Origin: Anaerolineaceae bacterium | GTDB lineage: Bacteria > Chloroflexota > Anaerolineae > Anaerolineales > Anaerolineaceae | Direction: 5' to 3' | Assembly: GCA_011620445.1 (NCBI GenBank) | Contig: WOZB01000030.1 | Span: 1 to 7,401, forward strand | DNA length: 7,401 nucleotides | Part shown: piece after piece, positions 1 to 5,677 of the stretch | Numbering within the stretch: position 1 is the stretch's first letter | Layout: every line of letters starts with the position of its first letter | Position numbers and translations under genes: made by a program | The notes under the pieces: generated by a model | The model's database searches: none | What the model was told of the DNA's origin: nothing | The model's input: only the letters and a program-made list of their open reading frames with translations

Positions 1-1002
1 TTAGGCACTGCCATTTTGGTTTGGATGGTTTTCATGGGTGGCTTGCCCTTACTGGACCAATATTTGCCAATTCTATTTCTATACGCAATGGCTTATTCCA
101 TTAGCATGATAATCGGCTCAACGGCGATTAACCTGAGCTATCAAGCGGGTATCCACCCCGATGGCAGGCGCAACAATTTTGGGAAAATGCGCCTCTGGGG
201 TTCTGTTGGTTTCTCTGTGATGGCGCTAATTGGCGGTTGGCTAATTGAACATTACGGTATTTTGGTAAATGATCTCATTTTTGCCCTGCTCTTGCTTCTG
301 CTCGCGGCGATTGTCTTTTGGCTGCTGCCCGCGAGGAGTTTTGAAAACGACGAGTCAGATTCGCCTGCCCTGGGGTTCAAGCAAATCGTAAAGCTGATTC
401 TTGATAACCGCTATCTCTGGATGACCATTGTTGCCCTGGCATTGACGGATACCCTCAACGATGGCGTTCGCTCTTTCGAACCCATCTTCATGAAAGACCT
501 GGGGGTCAGCACCGCCACCATCGGCCTGGTTGCCACGCTAACGGCTTTGGCAGAAATCCCTTTTATGTATTTTGGCGGCTATATTCTGGATAAATTGGGC
601 ACCCGGCACCTGGTAATTGGGGTCATTATCCTTGATTTGCTGAGACGCTTTGTAGTTTGGGTCTTCCCGGTTCCCGGGGTGGTAATGTTTGCGTCCATTC
701 TCACGGGGGTCAGTTTTCCACTGCGCTTACTGGTTACCATCCATCTGATCAACCTCTTCATTCCCCGGCGCTTCACCACCACCGCCAACGGTTTCGTCAG
801 CGTCGCGCTCTATGGGCTTGGCTACATTTTCAGCATTGCCATCTGCGGCGTGCTTTACGACTACGTCGGGCCCAGGCAAAACTACCTCTTCTGGTCAATC
901 CTGGCGATTGTTTCTTTGCTTATGGCGATCGCCGCAGGCAAGCCGCAGATTGCGGACAAGCCTAATTCCACAGCCCGTGGGGAGTCCAATGTGGCCAGCT
1001 AA
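1..1002 (+). CDS. MFS transporter, LacY/PPP-like (MFS_1_like), 5'-truncated by window edge
   Basis: This is an integral membrane transporter of the major facilitator superfamily, missing its N-terminus. The frame is open from base 1, so the start lies outside the window; 333 residues are visible. The family is usually about 400 residues, so roughly the first two helices are absent. The segment RRNNFGKMRLWGSVGF matches the 'G.iRlwGSiGf' signature that opens a helix in the PPP/LacY-like branch. About ten hydrophobic helices follow, with a charged central loop (SFENDESDSPALGFKQ) separating the two halves and GGYILDKLGTR as the second-half cytoplasmic loop. The C-terminal tail is short and polar. 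The stop at 1000-1002 overlaps the start of the deacetylase gene by 14 nt, so the two are co-transcribed. The substrate cannot be told from sequence; proton-coupled sugar, nucleoside or aromatic acid transport occurs in relatives. The MFS call is firm and the subfamily moderate. Confidence 0.88.
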   Translation, partial: LGTAILVWMVFMGGLPLLDQYLPILFLYAMAYSISMIIGSTAINLSYQAGIHPDGRRNNFGKMRLWGSVGFSVMALIGGWLIEHYGILVNDLIFALLLLLLAAIVFWLLPARSFENDESDSPALGFKQIVKLILDNRYLWMTIVALALTDTLNDGVRSFEPIFMKDLGVSTATIGLVATLTALAEIPFMYFGGYILDKLGTRHLVIGVIILDLLRRFVVWVFPVPGVVMFASILTGVSFPLRLLVTIHLINLFIPRRFTTTANGFVSVALYGLGYIFSIAICGVLYDYVGPRQNYLFWSILAIVSLLMAIAAGKPQIADKPNSTARGESNVAS

Positions 1003-1825
1003 ACGCAGGCTCTTGTTAATTCTTTGTGTTCTGGTCGCGCTTCTGACCAGTTGGCAGCCCGTGGCCGCTTTGAGAGCCCCAACTATGCAAATGCCACGTT
1101 TGCGGTACTGCCCAACCCCGCCGAGCATCATGCTGCATTCAGCAGATGGCGTTTACGGCATGCAGTGGCTGGTCCGAACCATTGAAAAATGCGGGCTGCA
1201 GACCATGACACACCGCCAGATTTCGCGCCCTCATCAACAAGGTCTCTACCGGCCTGAAAACGCCATCCTGGTTTCTCTGGACGATTTGGGTACAAGCTGG
1301 CTGCGACAGGAATTCAAGGACATGATCAGCATCTTTACCGAAAAAGGGTATGTGCTCACCCTTGGGGTAGTCACCGGAACCGAAGAAAGCACGCAAAAAG
1401 CTGAAATATGGGATTACCTGCAAGGCTTGGAAGCGCAAGGCGTGGAAATTGCCTCACACTCCGCAAGGCACAGTCTGCTGAACGAACTCAATGAGGCAGG
1501 CCTGAAGGCTGAATCTGAAGATTCTTACAGCATGTTATGCAAAAAGCTCGGATCTTGCCCAGAAACATTTATCTTGCCATTTGGCAGGGGGGCCGAAAGC
1601 AGCCTGATTCTGAAAGTGCTAAACGAAAAATACACCAACATTGTCAGCATCCACGCCCCAAGGGTCTTTGGCGGCGAAAATTTGCTTTTCAAGCGTATTC
1701 CGCTGGTTGAGCAGGAAAACAACCCGCGTGAACCCAAACTGTCGGAACCCTTCTTTATTCAGCCGCGAACGGAAGACAGCGAACTTCTACAGCAAACACG
1801 GCCAAACAAAACGGAGGCGCAATGA
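989..1825 (+). CDS. Secreted polysaccharide deacetylase (NodB/CE4-like)
   Basis: This 278-residue protein is probably exported and acts on N- or O-acetylated glycans in the envelope. ATG 989 is chosen because GGGGAG lies 5 nt upstream and because it begins a clean signal peptide: basic MWPAKRR, hydrophobic residues 8-20, likely cleavage near VAA (25-27). The NodB motifs appear in order: SLDD at 96-99 (usual T-F/W-DD, giving the base and a metal-binding Asp), HSARH at 157-161 (the H-S/T-x-x-H metal site) and LPFG at 196-199 (usual R-x-PFG). The catalytic Asp pair and both metal His are therefore kept, while the Arg of motif 3 appears to be Leu. The short spacing suggests a minimal catalytic barrel with a ~40-residue polar tail. 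It overlaps the upstream MFS gene by 14 nt and the downstream DinB-like gene by 4 nt, giving translational coupling. The natural substrate is unknown; peptidoglycan or exopolysaccharide is plausible. An in-frame start further upstream exists but would lose the signal peptide. Confidence 0.85.
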   Translation: MWPAKRRLLLILCVLVALLTSWQPVAALRAPTMQMPRLRYCPTPPSIMLHSADGVYGMQWLVRTIEKCGLQTMTHRQISRPHQQGLYRPENAILVSLDDLGTSWLRQEFKDMISIFTEKGYVLTLGVVTGTEESTQKAEIWDYLQGLEAQGVEIASHSARHSLLNELNEAGLKAESEDSYSMLCKKLGSCPETFILPFGRGAESSLILKVLNEKYTNIVSIHAPRVFGGENLLFKRIPLVEQENNPREPKLSEPFFIQPRTEDSELLQQTRPNKTEAQ

Positions 1826-2307
1826 TTAATAAGCAAGAATATCTACGCATGCTGGAAGGCAACCGCGGCCTGATCGAGATGCAGATTGAAGGCATCACCG
1901 ACGCTCTGTCGCTCTTGCAGCCCGCCAACGGCGGCAATTGCCTGCGCTGGGTGCTTGGCCACCTGGCTGACAACCTGGCACAAATTATCCGCCTTCTGGG
2001 TGAAGAACCCGCTGTTGAAGCCAACTCTCTCAAACGCTTTGCGCGCACCTCGGCTCCCGTCAAGGGTGATGAACCTGGCTTGCCAAGCATGGAAGAGATT
2101 ATGCAGGTCTACCGCCAGCTAGAAAAACAGATTTTCGAAAAAATCGGCACGATGTATGAAAGTGATTTTGATGAGGAAACTGGCACAGGTGAATGGAAAG
2201 GCAGCCTGGGCTGGAAGCTGTACTTCTTTGCGTTCCACCACCATTATCACATTGGGCAGTTGGAGTATCTGCGCAACCTGGCCGGGCTCACCGAACCTCT
2301 TATCTAA
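1822..2307 (+). CDS. DinB-like four-helix-bundle metal-binding protein
   Basis: This 161-residue cytoplasmic protein resembles the DinB/YfiT superfamily. The start ATG overlaps the deacetylase stop (ATGA), with GGAGG at 1813-1817 as ribosome binding site. Family features are an early helix ending in LRWVLGHLADNLAQI (His47, first metal ligand) and a late helix FHHHYHIGQLEYLRNLAG, in which His139 and His143 fit the H-x-x-x-H-x-G-Q ligand pair. The length matches the usual 150-170 residues. Family members bind Ni/Zn; some are thiol (bacillithiol, mycothiol) S-transferases, and many have no known role. No substrate can be assigned here. Its place as third gene of a transporter-deacetylase operon does not obviously explain its function. 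The frame stops at 2305-2307, only a few bases before the dead DegV gene. Confidence 0.82.
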   Translation: MINKQEYLRMLEGNRGLIEMQIEGITDALSLLQPANGGNCLRWVLGHLADNLAQIIRLLGEEPAVEANSLKRFARTSAPVKGDEPGLPSMEEIMQVYRQLEKQIFEKIGTMYESDFDEETGTGEWKGSLGWKLYFFAFHHHYHIGQLEYLRNLAGLTEPLI

Positions 2308-2310
2308 GGG

Positions 2311-3137
2311 TTTGCCCTGCCTGCTAATCTTGTAGACAGTACAATCTGGGCATCGTTCCCCTGTACCTGATCTGGGGAGACCAGCAATTCATCGATAACG
2401 TCGACATCACCAAAGAAGAGTTTTTTGCCCGTTTACCCATCGACCCCGTGGCTCCGAGCACATCACAAACCTCTGTTGAAGACTGTGCCAAAGTTTTCAG
2501 AGATGCCAAAGCGCAAGGCGCTGATGAAATCATCTGTGTGACCATCGCCAAAGACCTTTCAGGCACCTTCCAGTGAGCCACCAATGCTGCCAGGGACGCT
2601 CAGCTCAAAGTGCACGTGGTGGATAGTACTGCCACCACCCTTGGCCTGGGTTACCTGGTGCTGGCTGCCCCGCGGGCTTTGGCGACTGGCAGCAGCGTTG
2701 AGGAGGTCATCAACGCCATTATGCCCGTCAGAGAAAACCTGGTGACCATAGTAGGCTTGCAAACCATCGAGTCTGCGGTGCGCCGCGGAAGGCTGGAGCG
2801 AGCTATGAAATGGCTGGGCAGCATGCTTTCTTTGAAACCGGCTGTGACTCTCGACCACAAGAATGGCGGCAAATTGCAGACGCTCAAGATGCAGCGAACC
2901 TAACACGGCTTGATGAACGAAGTCATCAAGGAGTTCACCAATCGCCGTAAAAGTACTCAAAAACTGCATATTGGCGTCATCCATCTATGATGGGGCGCAA
3001 TAGCAGTTAGTCAGGAGCTCTCGGCTATGGTTGAGGAGAAATTGCATCCGGTGGAGAGCACCCTTTCGGAGTATGGGTCTGTTCTGGGTGTACATGCCAG
3101 CCCTGGCGGTTTTGCCTTTACAGGCTATCGCGAATAA
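2311..3137 (+). pseudogene. DegV family protein (fatty-acid-binding, FakB-like), degraded
   Basis: A nearly full-length DegV reading frame (~275 codons; family ~280) is present but cannot be translated whole. Living DegV/FakB proteins bind a fatty acid and present it to a kinase for phospholipid synthesis. The start of the homology, NLVDST, is in frame 1 (about 2326-2343). From about 2346 it continues in frame 3 as LGIVPLYLIWGDQQF, so roughly ten codons between 'DST' and 'LGI' are lost with a frame change, and no start codon is seen. Frame 3 then carries PSTSQTS, DLSGTFQ, HVVDSTATTLGLG, RRGRLERA and SLKPAV, all recognisable DegV blocks. It is cut by TGA 2574-2576 (where Ser of 'TFQSA' is expected), TAA 2901-2903 and TGA 2988-2990, and ends at TAA 3135-3137. 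Only one frame change and three point stops over 275 codons suggests recent decay. It was probably the fourth gene of the upstream operon. Confidence 0.88.
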
Positions 3138-3174
3138 GCAGATTTTGCGGAAAGACCTGCAAGGGGATTTGACT

Positions 3175-3183
3175 TGGTATAAT
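3175..3183 (+). promoter_or_regulatory. Extended -10 promoter element for the second MFS gene
   Basis: TGGTATAAT is a perfect TGn-TATAAT extended -10, and no good -35 is present at 16-18 bp spacing. A TTGACT hexamer (3169-3174) sits only 3 nt upstream of the -10, too close to serve as its -35. Transcription would start near 3190, inside the palindrome at 3179-3210, about 50 nt before the ATG at 3240. Inferred from sequence only. Confidence 0.5.
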
Positions 3184-3210
3184 ACCGCTAACGCGCGTTA
3201 GCGGTATTAT
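3179..3210. promoter_or_regulatory. Perfect 32-nt palindrome: candidate operator (or terminator)
   Basis: The two 16-nt arms (ATAATACCGCTAACGC at 3179-3194 and its exact reverse complement at 3195-3210) meet with no spacer around a CGCG centre. The left arm covers most of the TATAAT box, and the predicted start site falls at the centre. A dimeric repressor bound here would block the MFS promoter. Alternatively, it could be the hairpin of a terminator for the dead DegV gene, although the following TATATTAATT is a poor U-tract. The symmetry is a fact; the role is inferred. Confidence 0.55.
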
Positions 3211-3239
3211 TATATTAATTGGAAAAATTAGGAAAGACT

Positions 3240-4598
3240 ATGCATACAGGCAATCAGGAGTCAACAGACATCCCACAGGCAGAACCAATTCAGGTTGTTC
3301 AAGCAGGAACCTTACCACAAGTTTCGCTTGAAGCTAATGCTGCGGCCTTCACCCCTGCGGTAGCTCAAGCAGCTCCCGTTGCGCGATTTAGAAATAAAAC
3401 GGCCAGACAGCTGGCATTAGTCGCCATGATCTTTGTAGCCTTCATCGCATTGGGCTTGCCCGATGGTCTGCTGGGGGTTGGCTGGCCGAGCATCCGCACG
3501 GGTTTTGGCGTACCCCTCGACTCCTTGGGTTTGCTGCTTTCCACCAGCATGAGCGGTTACCTGTTTTCCAGCTTTTTCAGCGGTGCCATTGAACGTCGCC
3601 TGGGCATTGGCAAACTACTGATCGTTTCTTGTCTGCTCACTGGCTTGGGTTTACTTGGTTACACGCTCGTACCCACGTGGTGGATGATGGTTGGCCTTGG
3701 TTTATTGGCTGGGCTCGGCGCGGGTGGTATCGATTCCAGCCTGAACGCCTATGTAGCCGGCCACTATGGCGCGGGCTTGATGCAGTGGCTGCACGCCAGC
3801 TACGGCATTGGCGTGACTATTGGCCCGCTGCTTATGACCTATTTTTTAACCAGAACGGCTCAGTGGCGCTCCGGCTACCTGGTTGTCGGTGCTTTCCAAT
3901 TGCTGCTTGCGCTCGTCTTCGTCTTCTCACGCTCACTATGGCCGAAACATACGCAAGAATCTGCGCAAAGCACAGATGAAACCGTCAAACTTCATGGTTC
4001 GCGGCCAGGTTTGCTGCAGACCTTGAAAAAGGGTAGTACTTTGATTGGACTGCTGCAGTTCTTTATCTATACCGGATGCGAGGTGACCCTCGGAATTTGG
4101 GCGTTTTCTTTGTTGACCGAAGGCCGGGGGGTGGCTCCAGGCCTGGCAGGTTTAATAGCTGGGTCATTCTGGGGATTCTTTACAGTCGGGCGTATACTCG
4201 CCGGATTGCTGGCTTATAAGGTGAATATGCGTAAGCTGGTCTTGGTTGCCCTCTTGGTGGCATTGGCAGGGGCGGTTTTACTGGCCTGGAATCAATCTCC
4301 CACTTCTTCGTTGATAGCCGTAAGTTTGATAGGCTTCGCGTACGCACCAATTTTTCCCGGCCTGGTCACAGGGACCGAATCCCGGGTTGGCAAAACACAT
4401 CTCAACAATGCTGTAGGCATGCAAACAGCTTCTGCGGGTTTGGGTGGAACGGTGATTACTTCCGTGGTGGGGATTTTAGCTCGCCGCTTTGGCCTGAATA
4501 TTGTGCCTATTATTCTTGTGGGGCTGATTGCCTTCCTGATCCTGATTGTCTTCTTTGCCAGCCGTTTGCGGGCGAGTGAAGACCTTCGGTCTGCATGA
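3240..4598 (+). CDS. MFS transporter, complete, unknown substrate
   Basis: This is a 452-residue, 12-helix major facilitator protein. ATG 3240 is preferred because AGGAAAG (3230-3236) lies just upstream; a TTG at 3219 in the same frame lacks such a site. The first ~57 residues form an unusual soluble Ala/Pro/Gln-rich tail with little charge. Helix 1 then carries the block LGLPDGLLGVGWPSI (71-85). Other landmarks are IERRLGIGK (118-125, the loop 2-3 motif), GAGGIDSSLNAYVAGHY (160-176, helix 5 region), a polar central loop at about 231-262, and GFAYAPIFPGL (365-375) in the C-terminal half. This pattern resembles a drug/sugar-type MFS group seen in Actinobacteria and Chloroflexi; no substrate can be assigned. 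It has its own promoter and stands apart from the upstream operon. A short hairpin (AGACC-TTC-GGTCT, 4580-4592) lies in its last codons, and repeat copy 1 begins 14 nt past the stop. Expression is probably controlled at the 3179-3210 palindrome. Confidence 0.9.
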   Translation: MHTGNQESTDIPQAEPIQVVQAGTLPQVSLEANAAAFTPAVAQAAPVARFRNKTARQLALVAMIFVAFIALGLPDGLLGVGWPSIRTGFGVPLDSLGLLLSTSMSGYLFSSFFSGAIERRLGIGKLLIVSCLLTGLGLLGYTLVPTWWMMVGLGLLAGLGAGGIDSSLNAYVAGHYGAGLMQWLHASYGIGVTIGPLLMTYFLTRTAQWRSGYLVVGAFQLLLALVFVFSRSLWPKHTQESAQSTDETVKLHGSRPGLLQTLKKGSTLIGLLQFFIYTGCEVTLGIWAFSLLTEGRGVAPGLAGLIAGSFWGFFTVGRILAGLLAYKVNMRKLVLVALLVALAGAVLLAWNQSPTSSLIAVSLIGFAYAPIFPGLVTGTESRVGKTHLNNAVGMQTASAGLGGTVITSVVGILARRFGLNIVPIILVGLIAFLILIVFFASRLRASEDLRSA

Positions 4599-4611
4599 TT
4601 GTTAATCTGAA

Positions 4612-4661
4612 TGTGCCGGTCTCCAGACCGAGCGCACGCCCTTGACCGAAGGACTCCAATA
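4612..4661 (+). repeat. REP-like hairpin repeat, copy 1
   Basis: First of three copies of a 50-bp repeat, starting 14 nt after the MFS stop. It contains the perfect stem CGGTCT-CC-AGACCG, extended by an outer GTGC/GCAC pair with an AGC bulge, followed by the constant block CACGCCCTTGACCG. It differs from copy 2 at 3 of 50 positions. Similarity continues beyond the core: AACAGG lies 15 nt after CCAATA in both copies. As a strong hairpin it may also help end MFS transcription. Confidence 0.8.
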
Positions 4662-4807
4662 CCTGATTTTCGAGTAAACAGGTAAACATGAGGTCTAAAG
4701 GCATTTGCCTGCCTCGAAGAGGACGGTTATCACAACCAACGCACGGCCTGCGCTTGCCACACAGTGGACGAGGGAGAGGACATCGTCGCGGTCAGATTAT
4801 TTACGAT
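4662..4807. other. Non-coding spacer between repeat copies 1 and 2
   Basis: I find no gene here. It is rich in short hairpins: AGGC-ATTT-GCCT, CCTC-GAA-GAGG, CCAC-ACA-GTGG and GACGA...TCGTC. Two parts resemble the region before copy 3: ATCACAACCAACGCACGG (compare GTCACAACCCGCGCACGG at 5441-5458) and CGCGGTCAGATTATTTACGATTG (compare GCGATCAGGTAATATGAGATTG at 5472-5493). The repeated unit is therefore larger than the 50-bp core, with a variable hairpin-bearing middle. Confidence 0.55.
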
Positions 4808-5402
4808 TGTGCCGGTCTCCAGACCGAGCACACGCCCTTGACCGCAGGTCTCCAATATTCTTCTTCCGCCTGAACAGGCACAACCGGGATATCCCCTTCT
4901 TCTCCATTTAGCCAATACCCTGCTGAGGAATATCGCAATATTCAGGAAGACTCACATAGCCCTTCCTGACAGGATTTTCGTGGATGTAGTCCATCTTCTG
5001 TTTCCAGAATTTATCACTAACCAAACCTTTTGCATGCTAACCGGTTTGCCAGAGCTGTCTTTCAAGGTCTGTTAAATCGGTGCTTCGTATTAACGTCGTT
5101 AGAGAATTGGGAAAATTTTCATCGAAAAAATTGGCAATTTTTCTCATGGTAAATTTTCGAAGGTCTGCTAATATTTGCCTCAAACGGTCATTATCGAACT
5201 TCTCGTCAAAAACAATCATGTGAAGATGGTTCGGCATAATTACGTATGCATTGATGCGCAGTCCCTTTTCTTTGATGCAGAACCGCGCACTTTCCACAAT
5301 AATTTGAATAGGCTTAGGATTAATAAATATAGGCAGCCAATCAATGACAGTAAAGGTGACGAAATAGACATATATGCCATCAACAAGTCTGAAGCTGTCC
5401 AT
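4801..5402 (-). pseudogene. REP-associated tyrosine (Y1/HUH) transposase, RAYT, broken
   Basis: This gene once encoded an IS200-like single-strand transposase of the type that mobilises REP hairpins. The start ATG (5400-5402) is fixed by an in-frame TAG four codons upstream. Hallmarks are VYFVTFTVIDWLPIF (12-26), AYVIMPNHLHMIV (52-64) with the metal-binding H59-L-H61, and ADLRKFTMRKI (79-89). The frame then hits an amber TAG at 5037-5039 after LERQLWQTG. Past it, the same frame resumes typical sequence: HAKGLVSDKFWKQKMDYIHE then NPVRKGYV. A missing base at 4935/4936 moves the tail RYSSAGYWLNGEE into another frame, which ends at TAA 4801. Restored, the protein would be about 200 residues, normal for the family. 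Position 85 is Phe where classical RAYTs often have Tyr; some related groups share this, so I do not call it inactive on that basis. The gene is conspicuously A+T-rich, suggesting transfer, and is flanked by the repeats it probably acted on. Confidence 0.87.
4808..4857 (+). repeat. REP-like hairpin repeat, copy 2
   Basis: Second copy of the 50-bp repeat, with the same CGGTCT-CC-AGACCG stem and CACGCCCTTGACCG block as copy 1. It alone gains a second small stem, GACC-GCA-GGTC. It lies at the 3' end of the minus-strand transposase gene, whose frameshift-restored reading frame passes through it and stops at 4801-4803. Confidence 0.82.
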
Positions 5403-5449
5403 GCGTAAATTCTAGTGCAGCCAAAACCTGAGACCTAAAGGTCACAACC

Positions 5450-5474
5450 CGCGCACGGTGGGGACACCGGCGCG
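5450..5474. repeat. Strong hairpin upstream of the RAYT gene
   Basis: CGCGC-A-CGGTG, loop GGGA, CACCG-GCGCG forms a 10-bp GC-rich stem with a single bulged A. A shorter GACC-TAAA-GGTC stem precedes it at 5432-5443. The CACAACC.GCGCACGG flank recurs before repeat copy 2 at about 4731-4747. It is probably the variable part of the larger repeat unit and a structured site for the transposase. Confidence 0.6.
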
Positions 5475-5491
5475 ATCAGGTAATATGAGAT

Positions 5492-5541
5492 TGTGCCGAT
5501 CTTCAGACTGAGCGCACGCCCTTGACCGCAGGACTCCACGT
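5492..5541 (+). repeat. REP-like hairpin repeat, copy 3 (most diverged)
   Basis: Third copy of the 50-bp repeat, matching copy 1 at 43 of 50 positions, with the block AGCGCACGCCCTTGACCG unchanged. Substitutions in the stem (CGATCT-TC-AGACTG) weaken the perfect hairpin of copies 1 and 2. It has the same orientation as the others and lies 89 nt upstream of the transposase start, between that gene and the lipoprotein terminator. Confidence 0.78.
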
Positions 5542-5625
5542 TCATTTTCAACTGAATTGTCACAATCTAAAGTCGAGCACTCCCTGCCAACGTGAATTTA
5601 TGGATTATAAAGATTTATTAATGGC

Positions 5626-5646
5626 AAAAGACCAGACTGGTCTTTT
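5626..5646 (-). terminator. Intrinsic terminator for the lipoprotein gene
   Basis: AAAAGACCA-GTC-TGGTCTTTT (minus-strand reading) is a perfect 9-bp stem with a 3-nt loop that ends in four T's, about 31 nt after the lipoprotein stop. Its symmetry would let it work on both strands, also shielding the lipoprotein gene from transcription arriving from the repeat side. An overlapping alternative stem exists, ACCAGACTG at 5631-5639 with CAGTCTGGT at 5650-5658. Confidence 0.72.
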
Positions 5647-5677
5647 GGGCAGTCTGGTTAACGTAAAATCAGGCAAA

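Larger units (their letters stand above)
4801..5541. mobile_element. REP-RAYT-REP unit ('REPtron'-like), decayed
   Basis: The broken RAYT gene sits on the minus strand between two same-orientation copies of the 50-bp hairpin repeat (4808-4857 and 5492-5541). A further hairpin lies at 5450-5474, and a solo repeat lies outside at 4612-4661. RAYT genes are known to be flanked by the REP sequences they recognise. The exact element ends are not defined by any visible target-site duplication, as expected for HUH enzymes. No functional transposase remains here, so any movement would need an intact copy elsewhere. Confidence 0.65.

Noticed and set aside
2610..2903. Independent 97-residue plus-strand gene starting at GTG 2610
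   Set aside because: It is the middle of the DegV homology between two nonsense codons, with no ribosome binding site and no separate domain.
2574..2990. Recoded TGA (selenocysteine or Trp) in the DegV frame
   Set aside because: One of the three internal stops is TAA, the 5' end is also frame-disrupted, and TGA serves as a normal stop for neighbouring genes (1823-1825, 4596-4598, 5678-5680). Decay explains everything.
3169..3183. TTGACT + TATAAT as a full sigma70 promoter
   Set aside because: The hexamers are only 3 nt apart, so TTGACT cannot act as -35 for this -10. Only the extended -10 reading is kept.
4688..4911. Small plus-strand genes within the repeat region
   Set aside because: They lie across hairpin repeats and the relic transposase tail, with no ribosome binding site or recognisable product.
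5175..5408. Plus-strand small gene opposite the transposase
   Set aside because: It is a mirror of the RAYT frame, which carries the clear HUH and YIHENPV motifs; the opposite product resembles nothing.
4612..5541. CRISPR array
   Set aside because: There are three repeats of about 50 bp at irregular spacing (146 and 634 nt), with a transposase gene between two of them. The spacers are not of uniform size.
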